Source: Oreocharis arfaki (Eukaryota > Chordata > Aves > Passeriformes > Paramythiidae). Taken from it: 64,000 nt of DNA. Under the pieces are notes generated by a model, which saw only the letters and a list, made by a program, of their open reading frames with translations, was not told the DNA's origin and made no database searches. The stretch covers positions 171,576 to 235,575 of the forward strand of contig VZRR01013741.1 in the NCBI GenBank assembly GCA_013398015.1, given 5' to 3'. Made by a program: the position numbers and the translations under genes. Shown here piece by piece: positions 26,061-38,004 of this stretch (positions are counted from its first letter, which is position 1; every line of letters begins with the position of its first letter).

Positions 26061-29000
26061 TTTATCACTTTTTGTAGCAAAGTAAGTTCTTCACTTGAAA
26101 ATTGCCAAGAGATCAGAGGCTTAAACTGCAGGAGGAAAGATGGAAGTCAGACAGTTCAAAAGTTATATAACCCAAATTACAGCTAAGACTGACTGGGGAA
26201 AGTGTGGAAATCTCTGTTGAAAGTTTTTAGGAACAAGTTATTCCCCCATATTTAAACAGTATTTTTTAACGATTTCCTGAAGAAGGATATACTAGGTACT
26301 TTATTAGGATTTCTTAAAACTTTGTTTACTAGAGCCTTCCGTGGACACAAAGCAGTGAATGCCAGTTTGTTCCCTCCCTTCTGAACTGGCCAGCAGCAAG
26401 CCAGCCAGCTCAGGAGCCATAAAGGAAGGCTGGCGGAGAGCACCATCCCGTGAGTCCAGCTGGGATTCTCTCCTACCCAGCCCATAGGACTGTGCAGGAC
26501 AAGAAGTGGATCCACAGAGCTCAGCTGAGACACACCACTTCTCCAGCAGCACGTGGTGAATGTGCACCCAAAGCACACAGTTCCTCCTGCAGGAGCCGGG
26601 AGCAGCCAGGCCACCGCGGAGCCCGGGATGCTGCGGACAAGGAACATCTGCTTTCCTGGAAACACCTTGTTCTCAGAGCAGCCTGCAGACTCAAGTGCAA
26701 CCCATCTCCCTGTGCTGCTAAGGCAGGCTGGCAGCAGCACAGAACTAAATTCCAGGGCATGGAGTAAATCAGGGAAGCACGGTTTGGTTTGAACAAAGGG
26801 GTGAACCTAAAAGGTGAATAATCTTGCCTATATATCATATCACATCACATCACTTATTATCATGTCGTATCTAATTAGAAATCCCTGAACTCTTTCCAAG
26901 TGCCTTAGGTTTGTTTTCTTTTCCAAACACTCTTGGGAGTAGCACAATCTTTGTAAAGTTCCTCCTCCTCCATGACAGTATCACCTTTTCTCTTCCAGTT
27001 TTGAAATGTAATGCTGGTGGAAAGCTACATGATACAAAATCAAACATTTATTAGAAAATCTCCTTTGACAACAGGCTTTTAAATTGTTTTAAAATATTTT
27101 CAGAACCGTGCAAGGAGTATTACCTTTTATACCCCTTGAAGTATATATACAACTGTGATCAGCTATAATTAATCCAGCTTTAAAATTCTCTGATAAGGCA
27201 AGTATAAATACTATTTCTTTACACATACAAAACTTTATGCATGCCAGTAACTGATTAACAGGAACATAAATTCTGATTGTATCTGAAAGACACATCAAGC
27301 TGCTCTTCAACCAAAAAATACCTGAAGAATTAGAGAACTAAAGGACAGGGTGAGACAATTCTTTCTTGTGGAGAAGACTTGGTTTGGCTCTTCCTCTGCC
27401 TGGTGCCGGAGACAGGATAATGGGGAAAATGAAGAGAATGGATTTAAGTCTGGCAGCCAAATTGACTGGCCTTGGAAGCAGAGGGAAGACTCCAAAAGGA
27501 CATCCTGGTGGGCTGGTATCCAGGAAAGCCTGGAAGAGGTCTGGGAGGCTGCAAATGTTTAAAACTAACTCTGGAAGGACTTGAAAGGCTTGAGTGTTTT
27601 CTGGGGATAGTGTGAAAAAGGTCAGAGAGGCATCCTGAAGGACAGGAGGGGACGGTTGCACAGAGCACCAGTATTACTATGGATAGAATAATTTCCTGCG
27701 GTTTTCCCCTAGAAGGACGGGAGGTTTCAGAAGGAACTGGCAACCGAGTCAAGTTAATAAACAGCCTCATTTTCTAAAACACACACCTATGTTACCAGAG
27801 AAACACAAACCAAGACAACTTTCTCCAGGTTAACTGGGGAGGAAAGGGATTGTTCACCACTTTCCCCTTGGGTGGTGGGCTCCCGCACCTCACAGGAAGG
27901 GTTTCTGGGGGGAATGAAACCTGGGCAAACAATCACAAGGCCAGGAAGTACAATCCTGGTTGCCTGACTGACTGACTACTTGAGTTGTTCTTCCTGCTTC
28001 TGACCCTAAACACATTTATTATGAAAATCAGTAATTTGTTAAAGAGCAGAAATGTCCCCCAAGGACCCTCAAAACCCAACTATGACATGAAATCACTTAA
28101 TACAGAAATGCTCCACTCTATTTTCCTTTTAAAGTATCTCAGGCTGTGTCTTGTTTTTAAAGAAAAGCAAAGTAGAGTAGCCCACAAATTTCATTTTGCA
28201 TCACAGTGACTCACCATGGTTAACGGTAACAAAATAAATGTTTCTGTTACCAAAGTGAGCAGGTATGACTCAGACACATGGAGGATGAATGTTGAACAGT
28301 AAGAATCATCTTGACATTACAGTTTTTCAGATTCAAAAGCCCTTTAAGGATTTGCCAGGAAAAGCTACATCTATATATATAAAAAATCCCATTAAATCAG
28401 TTTACTGGTAAAGACAAGACATTGCAGGAGATAACAGCTGAAATTCAGGCTTTTAAAGCCCAGTGCACTTCCTGGTCACATTTAGTGGAAACATGAAAAC
28501 AGAAGCTGGTAAGAATGGAGAGGGCCATAAACCAAGCAGCAAATACTTCAGTTTTGCCTAGAGTACTTCTATAGGGGGAGAAACAACACAGAAGTAAGTT
28601 GTTCCTTCCTGCCCTCCGCCAAGAATTTTATTGTGACAAGTCAGAACCATAAAATAATTTAAGAATTAAGGATTAAACAGACTGCAAATCAGAATTAATG
28701 TGAAATGACGGTGGTCAAGTATATACAAAAGTAAAAAAAACCTGCTCTTATGAGAATCAGCAAACAGACTGAAATAGCTTCCTCTGAAGGCTCTTGAAAA
28801 TGGGACCATGAAACAATTAAGGAAGGAGCTGCCATTATGCTGTGGTCATTACCAACGTCACTAATTATACCAGCTGGCCCTTAAAAAGGAATAAAAATAA
28901 ACATTAAATGTAAAAAAGTTCATGAAACAGTTCTCTTTACTGAAATTGACAACATGGTAAAGTTAGGGAACTCCCTAACAGTCAAGATGCCAATTTTTTG

Positions 29001-32000
29001 AATACTTGGCAATATGTTTTTATTTCCAGGAGGAAGCAAACAATAAAGCAGAGCTTATAAAGTCAGCATGTCCCTACTGTGTGATATAAGTTGGCAGGAG
29101 ACCTAATTCAGCATCCTCCAGAGGTCCCCTCAAACCCAGTTTTCTATGACTTTAGCAACTCTGATTCATGACAACTAAAACCGAATATATAAAATGTGAT
29201 GGCAAATATTGTTTTGACAAAGTTTATTACATTCAGAGAGCTACACTTTGTGAGGCAACAGTACGTCTATTAGAGTATATTTAGTCTAAAGATACTACCC
29301 TGCTTCCCCCTACCCTGAGACTAATTTTCTCCACTCCCTTCAGCTTCCCATTTTCCTCAAATTACAGTGTTTCTCCAAATTTGTAATTTTCTGCCTCTTC
29401 AAAACATAAGGGAACTCATTTCTCATGAGAGCTTATTATCACAGAGATCGCCTCTAAAGCAGTACCTTGGTACCCACTTGTGTTCTATAAATGCTAAGAA
29501 AAATTATATAACGTTATCTCCTAATGGGAGAAAATTCTCTTTCAGAGAAGGAATGCTTTAAAATGCATAAATGGAGATAAAAGTAGACTGAATCAGAAAA
29601 TGGACACAAGAGATTTGGCTACAAAACAGCTAATATTCTGATACGAGGATGCACTGGAATTAAAATGTACTCCAAAAAGCTGAATTAATATTTCAACTTT
29701 TTTTTTCAAAAAATTAAAATAAAAGCCAAAGTAACTTAGTTTGAATCCTGCATTTCCAATCAGAGTGCCATGACAGTGAGAAAGCTGCCATGGCACAAAC
29801 ATCCTCATTAACCAGGTGTTTAACTGTAAGAAAAATAAGGAACATGTTTGGTTTCTATATGTGAATTTTCTGCCCCAAGGTTGAAAATAAAGGCTCTGGG
29901 GCCACAACATACTTATGATATTAATAATGTCTACTTTAATGCTTATTATCTAATACAGTCTCTGCAGAGATGCATTTGGGAAGATAACTTTGTGTTCGAA
30001 GCAGATTAAAATGTACTTAATTATCCCAGATTTGTTTTCCAACTCTAGCAACATCCTGCCCCTCCAACCTACAGCTTGATAGTATGTTGATAACAGCCTG
30101 AATTAATAAGCAGGTGATAGCTGACACCACTAATTAACAAATTACAACTGCAGTAGAACTAGAATGATGAAACATATTTAACTGCTTTCTATTAGGAGCC
30201 AGCAGGTACAATAAGGTTCCCTATTTAAAATTCTGCAATTTCATCACAGACCATGGAGCTATTTTAGTCAAACCTCGATGGTTAAAACACCTTCCGTATT
30301 AAGCCTTTAAATTTGTTACCCATCAGGATTGTCTTGGTTTTTTTCTGAACTCTTCCTATTGCATTCCAGCCTCCCAATTTACACATACAGAGAGAAGCTG
30401 AGGTCAGCAGCCAGGTCTACTGGCTTTTAAGTGAGAAAACTAATAAATTGGGCAGCTTTGATAATAAGCTTACTGATAGAGAGAAAGCTAACACATCCTA
30501 CACAAGATCACTCACACAGGCACAATCTTCTTTGCCTTGTGCTATTCATATTAATTGAAAAAAGGCTGGTGAAACTACCTCCTTCATTCTGGAACAGACA
30601 TTCTAGAATGAAGCAAACTCACACAGAACAGAAAATCTGACTATGAATCAATACAAAGCCAAGCAAAAAACACGTGGGAAATGGGAAATCTCAAAGATGA
30701 ATTTAAAACCCAAAGCGCACTAAAAATTCAAAGCCTGAACTCAGACACACACAATCATGAAGACAAAGCCCCAGGTGTGGTATTATCACTCACACAAGTG
30801 TCACAGAGACAAAAATAATGTAGACAGATCTTTCCCTTCTTCTGACCTTCAGCTCACTAATCTGGAAAATCTTTCCATGGAACGTAAAGTATTTTAATGA
30901 AAGCATTAATTTAATTTGTCTCATTTAATTTGGTCTAAGTCCTTTGACAGGAAAGCAAACCCTACCTTTTAATTTCCAGTTTTATTTTCAGACACCCATC
31001 TCAGTTTCCCATCTTGATTCACCTAAAGAGTCTCATGAAGGAAGAGCAACAGTGAAAATTAAGAAGTGGAGTCCACTGCCACTACTCATTCAAGTATTCA
31101 ACTTCTTGTCACAGGCAGCACTATGTATCATCAATTACAAAGCACGTGTATCAGGAACAATGCTGAAAGAGCTAAATCCCTTAATTATTTTAACCTTAAC
31201 TTTTCCATGGAATAGAATTTCTCTTTTACAGTTGAAATACACAACAAAACCAAACCACAGGATGAAAGTCTATAACAAACTCTTTGGAGTAGTGATAATT
31301 TAAAAACACAGATTTTTAAAATCTATTTCAAACTATATTTCTTTATATTTCCACTGTGTAGTTACAGATGTCAGGTAATGCTGTTTGTTCCATGCAACAG
31401 ACTTTAACTATCAAAAATATTCTTAGAAGCTGCCAGAAAGTGATGCAAGAAAAAGTTACCACAACCTGTCCTACACCTTGCTACTTCTTCCATGAGCTAC
31501 TTTTTATCCTGATTGTTTGCATGTAGTTTCCTTTCCAGCCCTGTTCTCCACATGCTCCTTTGTGCAGTCAATCAATAATCACAGTGCTATGGACAGATTT
31601 TTAGAGCTTAATACCCCAGAGCAGCTCAGTACCTGGATGTAATTTTCCACAGAACAGAGGAGAGCAAAGAGAGGCAGAACAAAACAAGAAAAAGAAGTCC
31701 TTGCATTTAATTATTTACTTGTTCTCTGTGTGTGCTTCATATATATGTATGTGTGGACAATGTCATCCTAAGTGAAAGATGTAAGAACATGGAAAAAGAT
31801 ACCTCAACATCTTTGGCAGCCGTCCCACAAATGGTCCTGAAAGAAGTCAGCAGAAATAAACAATGACATACTCCAAGAGTTATGAGGCCTAGGGGGAAAA
31901 ATCTTGAAAATTTCCAGAGAAAACAAGGATGCAGAAAACAGGAATTTCTAGGAGGAAACTGAAATTAAACTTTCACACAGTATTTTCTCTCAGAGTGAAC

Positions 32001-32094
32001 GCTGAAATCGTTTCTGGCATTTAGTAATGTTTTATTCACCCTGTCCCTCAGAAGGCCTTCTGTAGTTAATCTGTACTTCAAATGAGGCACAGAT

Positions 32095-33000
32095 GAATCC
32101 ACGCTGGAAGAGACACCATCCAGTTCAACCCTTTTCCCCAAGACAGACTCAACTACATTATGTCAGGAATGACATAATGTTCTTCATGACTGCTGGTGGA
32201 GAAACCCAGCAGCTGCTCAAAGCCAGCTATTCCAGTTTCACAATCTTCACACTTGCAGGTTCTCCCTCTGATCTAACCTGAAGTTCTCCCTACTCCAGAA
32301 AGCCCCTCATTTCTTGTACCACCCATCATGACAATGAACACACACGATGCCCCTTTTCTGCACAGCTCTTAAAACACCGGAGACCTACCACGCCCCTTCC
32401 CATTTTTCTCTCCTTTAGACTAAACAACTACGTTTCTTCTGATCCTTCCCCCTGAGCTATCGCTCTGAGATATCGGATCACCCTTCTCTGGACACTCTCC
32501 AATGATGCACACGTTGCTCTTCGAGAATGATGCCCAAGTTTGGGCAAAAGTGCTCCAGCTGTGGAGACGGGCTCTTCACAGACCTACCAGGCCCAGGCCC
32601 CACATTCTCACAAACTCATGTCATGTTCACCTTTTTTGTAACAGCATGACATTGTTGACCTCATACTCAGTGCATGATGCACTGTAATTCCAACTACTTT
32701 TCTAAAGGAATACTGTCTAAGGAGTTGATCACCATCTTCAGCCTGTTAAAGTTCTTCCTGCTTCAGGAATTCAGCAGAGTATCTTCTATTTGTCACTGCT
32801 AGCTTTAATTCTGCTTTTTTTCAGATTATGTCTCTAATTTGTGAAGATGATTTTCAGTATCACTACAGTCCCTTAATGCTGGCAGGCCCTCCTATCTTAC
32901 CAGCACATTTAATCAGAACATTTTATTTCATCATTCCGGTTCTTAATGGAAACACTGATCGGAATTAAACTTTGGACCGATGACTGCCAAGTCTCTTTAC
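32095..33000 (-). mobile_element. Ancient CR1/L3-like LINE relic, about 900 bp
   Basis: Collinear diverged blocks match reverse-oriented CR1/L3 sequence: GGAAGAGACACCATCCAGTT, a run ending ACCCTTCTCTGGACACTCTC, ATTGTTGACCTCATACTCAG, the CTAATTTGTGAAGATGATTT block, and the ATTAATGAA-like block near 32940. The divergence is much higher than in the short CR1 tails elsewhere, so it inserted early. It is the longest repeat relic in the window. The boundaries are approximate. Confidence 0.75.
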
Positions 33001-34989
33001 TCCAGAGCAGATAAAGTATCAGGCCACCTCTTGGTACTTAAGGCTGATATTCTGCAGCCCTCATATTTTGTTAACTACAGAACAGGGAATATAGCTAATG
33101 GAGTGTTACATATGCTTCCCAGTATCCCATCAAGGCTCCAAGACCCTTCACTGCAGCTCAGAGCACAGCAGGTAACTTCCCAGTCACGCACCACTGTACT
33201 GGCTCCTTCCCAGAGCAACACACTGCTGGAACTGCAGGCTGGGCCACGAGGCACCAGCAGGCAGGGAAACAGGAGGTTTACCAAGAACTCGGGCCCTTCA
33301 GAGTAAAGTATTTCTGTTTGCTTGAAGTCAGCTACACTGCCTTCAATTCAAAGTACTTAGCCCATTTCTGTTTGCCAAAGTAAGTCCTAGTTTGCTCAAA
33401 CATTGTCATTTTTAATGCTGAACTAGGTATCACCGCACAGGGATGCCTAGAGCCATATGCCTAACACATACAGCTATATATATATGCTTATAAATGTGTG
33501 ATATTTCTGAATTGGATAACAGATACAATTACTTATATTACAGTAACACTCGGAGTATGCTTACCGATTACACAATCTATTTCTGTCTGCACTGGATGAG
33601 CAAATTCTCAATATTCCATTTTATCCCAGAGGTACAAAAAAGGATTTATTTCCCTAGACTTTCAGCATTTCCCAACATCTTCCATCTCCACATTCCACCC
33701 ACAGAGCAAAGCTCATTCCTGCGATTAGTGTAGGGCTTCCATGACTCAGAACAGGAGTTCAGATTCTCAGTGATCTGTAACCCTAGCTGTCCATCAGATT
33801 CTACAAAGAGAGATCCCTACGCCTGAATAGATGAGGAACCTTCCTGTGGCCCAGACGGATTCCAGTGCACATCATGGCCCCCAGGCTACAAGTCTGATGG
33901 TCAGCATAAAACCGGGAGCCTAGAGGAGAGAGCAGGTATCTAAATAATGCCAAAAGCATTTACAGCATATTATGTCTAGACTCCTTCTTATCAGTCAGTA
34001 TTAACCAGCAAATTCCTTTGCTAAATGAAGTATTGCTCCAGCAAATACCACTACATTGCATAATACCCACTACATAGAACTGGGGCAGCTACCCCAACAG
34101 ATGCCCATCTAAGCTTACAGGCTTTCAGTCTGGTATCCAACCCTGCTCAAATTATTTAGTTTTTGAGGCACGCCTGTTACTTTCGAGAAGAAAACAACCA
34201 CAAAAAATACTGTATCACATGAAACAATTCATCTGGAGACAATTTATGTCACCCAAACCCAAGCCCAGTGATGGCCAAAGGTTTAGTCCAGCTGCAGGAA
34301 AGGCTGGGCAGTGTCCCACCACTGCCCCAGGCAGAGCACACCCTGTCACCCAGGTCCCTGCTGCCATCTCAGCTGTGCAGCTGCTTCCCAGAGCTGCTCC
34401 CTCACCTCCCTGCACGGCCCCAGCACATCATACTGGCCCTCAGCCCACTGGCTCACGCCTTTCTTCTCCATTCCTGAGGCTCGGCTCAGCTGCAACCCCC
34501 ACACACAGAGCCAGAAATAAAGCCCAAAATAAAAAGCTATGGAAGCCAGCCTTACTAGTGGCCTAAAAGCAATAGTTTTGGATGCAGTGAATGGGGAAAG
34601 TGACAATACTGTGGGAAAGCACGGAACGAAAGTAGCCAAAGCTTTACACACAGGGTGTGAGAAAGCAGACAGAGAACCAGAAGTGGTCAGGATGACAAGC
34701 TCATTGTGGCACAGCACAGGGGAAAAAAACTAATTCTGCCTCTTCCTTTTAACGTCACCTCCAGCCTCCTTCCCTGGGCTAGCTCGCACACAGGACAGCC
34801 ACCAAAAGAAGGGTCTCTTTACTAACACATGGAGGGGCTGCCTGGAGACCTGTGAAGAACTTGAGCGGTTCAAAGCCTTCTCTGAAATTTAACTTCCGCT
34901 TGGCAAGCTGAGTCAGTGCTCCCTCATGACTGACTTACACAAGTCGCTCTGGATTTGACTGATCCAACAGGTAATGTTTGGAACATGCT

Positions 34990-35080
34990 CTAGTTCAAGG
35001 TGTCCATGCCCATGGCAGGGGGCTGCACTAGGTGACCCTTTAAAGGTCCCTCATGACCTAAACTATTCTTTGGTATTATG
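34990..35080 (+). mobile_element. CR1 LINE 3'-end fragment
   Basis: CR1-sense blocks are present: GTTCAAGGTGTCCATGCCCA, a GGCAGGGGGCTGCACTAGGT block, then CCTTTAAAGGTCCCTCATGA. The fragment is short and truncated at both ends. Confidence 0.88.
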
Positions 35081-37183
35081 CTAAGCACTGGATGTGTATT
35101 CAGAGGTGTGGAGCATCCAGGTGACCCTTCAGCAGAAGAGCAGGTTTTTAGCCTGGAACCAACATGTTTAAGAACTCAAGAAATAACAGCACTTGTCCTC
35201 GATTAGAAGTGTCCAAATCCCAGCATTTTAATTAAGATGGCTCTTCTAAGAAGGCATTAAAAGCAGTTATCAAAGCATTTATCTTTAGCCAGAATGGAAA
35301 CAGTATTCTCTGAACCTGCCTTGTGAATACTCTAGCCAGCCTATTAACCCCTCCCCAGTCCCTCTCTGATTTCTCAGTCATGCAAAATAGTTCTCTTTCT
35401 ATGGCTCCTTTTCCCCCAAAGTACAACAACATTTCAAAAAATGCTCTAAGGGCTTTAGACCAGCAGACTAAGAAAATAAAGATGAAGTATAAGCAAATTT
35501 CTTTTTTCCTATAAAAGGTTCCAAAACCAAAGCAGGCAGACTTGCAGAACCATTTCCGCCTGGCAAGCCAATCAAGAGAGCAGGGATCCTCAGAACATGC
35601 CTACCTTTTACTGTACTTAAAGAAGGATCAAAATAGTTAAACTGAGTTACAGTTATTCTTAACTTGTATTCTTTTTCATGTTTAGACAATCTCTGCAGAG
35701 TCCAAGAGCCAGAGCAGCACCCTGGTTCCACTGGAACCCGGTCATCCCATGCCTGCAGCTGCTGTGTGAGTCATTCCTGTGCAGCATGACATTCCCTTTG
35801 TAAAGCACTGCTTCCCAAACCATCATGCTCAGAAAGCTGGCTGGTTACGTGCTGCTGCCGGAGCTCCTGGCCTCCAACTGCTGCCTGCCTTTAAAGACAA
35901 CCAAGAGGCACTGAACACTGTCCTGGCACATGTTTCCCTTGAAAGCTGCTGCTTTACTTGCCGCAGGGCAACTCTGTTCTTGTAAATGAGTGAGGAGGTG
36001 TCTCGAAATAACTTCTGAGACATAGTCTGACAAAGAAAAAAACATAAAACCAAACCAAAAACCTGTGTGGAATTCTTGCTCTAGATAACGTGTCAGCTCT
36101 CCGTGCAAATCTCCCTGGTCCAGCAAGTCCGGGAACTAGACGGACACTGAGAATTATCTCCAGCTCTACCATATGGAGATGCAGGACACCAGGCCAGTTG
36201 CTTGTGTTATTTAACATGTGTTTCTTTTACAAGCAGTATTAACATGGCCTTGTTCCTGTTTATACTTCATGAAAGGAGAAAATAAACTCTTTTCCTCTCG
36301 TTTTGTTTTGCTCTTTTTAGAGTTCCCTGTTCCTGTCAAAGGGAGTTAAGCTAAACAGAAACAAGGCAGTTTTGTTCCAGAGTAAATGTGTCCACACTTG
36401 GAGCTATTTGGAAATTGTTCCTACAGTTCAAACGCATAAACTCCCCCCCTTAATCCTCATTAACCTTCTGATGTAAGAAGGCCCTGAGGTTGGGTAATTA
36501 TTTGGTTAACAGACCACAATATAACACAACTTTAAGGCAAAGCACATGACAACCACGCAGTGCTTTCACCAGTTAGGTGAGGCACCTATTTCAGTGCTTA
36601 ATGAGTAAAGTTTGTAATTGTCTGCAAAGTGACAAGAGCGATGCCACAGCAATGACGGCGCTGAGAGCGCCTGAATTCCCTGTGCTCATCCACACATGAC
36701 ACACTGGGAAACCACCTCATAAATTCAGGATAACCCTTGGAGAGAACGCACATCAAGACAACGTCAGTGAGACCCGTGACCCAACTGCAATGAACACAGA
36801 GGAGAAAACGTAAGGCTGGCATTGCCCTGAGACTACTCCTCCTCTGAGCCCCTTGGAAATCACACAGCAAAGCAGAGCTGCTCGCTCCTCAGCAATAGAA
36901 ACGTTACTTGACAACCAGCACGTCTGTTAGTGATGCTGTAACCACGAATGTGCTCCAGCACTCCGCGGGGCAGCTCGCAGTGCTGAACCCTCCTGCCTCG
37001 CTGGGTGACAGCTTTATTTTGCTATTTCAAACCTATCACAAGTCCATTCCATTCAAGGGTTTCAAGGGAACAAGAGAGGCACCTTCTGCCCATAACCCAG
37101 AAGTGAACCGGCCAGGTTCAGCCACGCTCTTTCCAACAGAGACAGCGTTTAGGCTGGAGAAGTGAATGATGAAGCAGTAACAA

Positions 37184-37192
37184 ACTTACTTT
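37184..37192 (-). other. ARSJ: ARSJ exon 1 splice donor
   Basis: On the minus strand the sequence is AAA followed by GTAAGT, a near-consensus U2-type donor. Cutting after position 37190 leaves two bases of codon 123, which matches the single leading base supplied by the exon 2 acceptor. Confidence 0.93.
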
Positions 37193-37557
37193 CCAGTGAT
37201 CAATTGGCTTCTGGATGGCGTACACATGGGCTGGACATAGTAGTTCTCCAGCTTGACCCCTTCGGCAGCCAGCTTGTCCAGCGTGGGTGTCCGGATCTCG
37301 GACCCGTGGTACCCCACGTCCCTGAACCCCTGATCGTCGGCCAGGATGAAGATGATGTGCGGCTGCGAGCGGCGAGCGCCGGCCGCGGGCTCCTCTCCCA
37401 GCAGGTTCCCCGACGCCTCCCCGGCACCTCCCCGGCGGCTGCCCCAGGCCAGGTAGCCGCAGGTGAGGAGGCTGAGCAGGGACAGCCCGGCCAGCACCGC
37501 CGCCACCATCCTCCCTGGGCTGGGGCGGCGCGGCCAGCGGCGCCCACCGCGGGCCAT
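37190..37557 (-). CDS. ARSJ: Arylsulfatase J, coding exon 1 (residues 1-122 and the first two bases of codon 123)
   Basis: This exon encodes the N-terminus of a type I sulfatase, an enzyme of the secretory pathway that hydrolyses sulfate esters; the natural substrate of ARSJ is not well established. Residues 17-39 form a hydrophobic signal peptide or signal anchor. The catalytic domain begins near residue 65. Asp74 and Asp75, in ADDQGFRD, match the calcium ligands. Cys112 in CTPSR is the residue that SUMF1 converts to formylglycine, and Arg116 follows it. The exon ends in the second base of the Lys123 codon, at a GTAAGT donor, and the missing base is supplied by exon 2. The ATG at 37557 is the most upstream ATG in this frame in the sequence read back to the gap. 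Its -3 base is T, while the in-frame Met17 (37509) has A at -3 and G at +4, so initiation at Met17 is possible. ARSJ is preferred over its paralogue ARSI because the residues around the active site and the start of exon 2 match remembered mammalian ARSJ almost identically. Confidence 0.95.
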
Positions 37558-37652
37558 CCACCGCGGCGGGAGGGCAGAAAAACAGTAATGAAAAGGAAAT
37601 AACCCAACAAAAACCCAACAAAGCCAGGCGGTCTCGGGGCGGGCAGCGCCTG

Positions 37653-37679
37653 TCAGGGCTCCCGCTGGGCGGGGGACAT
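37653..37679 (-). other. Possible short upstream ORF in the ARSJ 5' leader
   Basis: An ATG at 37679 opens an eight-codon frame (MSPAQREP) that ends in TGA before the ARSJ start, in a different frame. It would count as an upstream ORF only if transcription starts to the right of 37679, which the sequence does not prove. Confidence 0.35.
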
Positions 37680-37752
37680 CCCAGTCACCCCAACTTCGGC
37701 AACTTCAGCCGCTGGAGCCGGTGCCGGAGCCGGGCGGGTGGGCAGGGCCCCG

Positions 37753-38004
37753 NNNNNNNNNNNNNNNNNNNNNNNNNNNNNNNNNNNNNNNNNNNNNNNN
37801 NNNNNNNNNNNNNNNNNNNNNNNNNNNNNNNNNNNNNNNNNNNNNNNNNNNNNNNNNNNNNNNNNNNNNNNNNNNNNNNNNNNNNNNNNNNNNNNNNNNN
37901 NNNNNNNNNNNNNNNNNNNNNNNNNNNNNNNNNNNNNNNNNNNNNNNNNNNNNNNNNNNNNNNNNNNNNNNNNNNNNNNNNNNNNNNNNNNNNNNNNNNN
38001 NNNN
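37753..38004. other. Assembly gap of 252 N
   Basis: A run of 252 undetermined bases is flanked by GC-rich sequence (GGGCCCCG to the left, CCCGTTCGGCCGCC to the right). It falls in the expected promoter or 5' UTR region of ARSJ. The length may be an estimate rather than a measurement. Confidence 0.99.

Larger units (their letters stand above)
5822..37189 (-). other. ARSJ: ARSJ intron between the two coding exons, with no nested gene supported
   Basis: The intron is 31,368 bp. Read on the minus strand it opens with GTAAGT (37189 downward) and closes with a pyrimidine-rich tract and CTCCAG at 5822. It splits codon 123 after its second base. It is mostly AT-rich, unique-looking sequence with CR1 LINE fragments near 15774, 20947, 22564, 24700, 25835, 32095 and 34990, an AT dinucleotide run at 23606, and GC-richer patches near 6790-6960, 26400-26750 and 34270-34510. 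All reading frames in it are short and none was recognised as a protein family. The small ORF at 8885-9136 is treated under findings. About 27340-27780 is purine-rich on the plus strand and may be an unrecognised interspersed repeat. Confidence 0.9.

Noticed and set aside
26252..26740. A 162-codon frame on the minus strand in the ARSJ intron
   Set aside because: It lies in a GC-richer patch with overlapping frames on both strands. It has low protein-like character and no recognised family.
37118..37621. Two other minus-strand frames overlapping ARSJ exon 1
   Set aside because: They begin at TTG rather than ATG, are in other frames than the conserved sulfatase sequence, and reflect GC-rich DNA.
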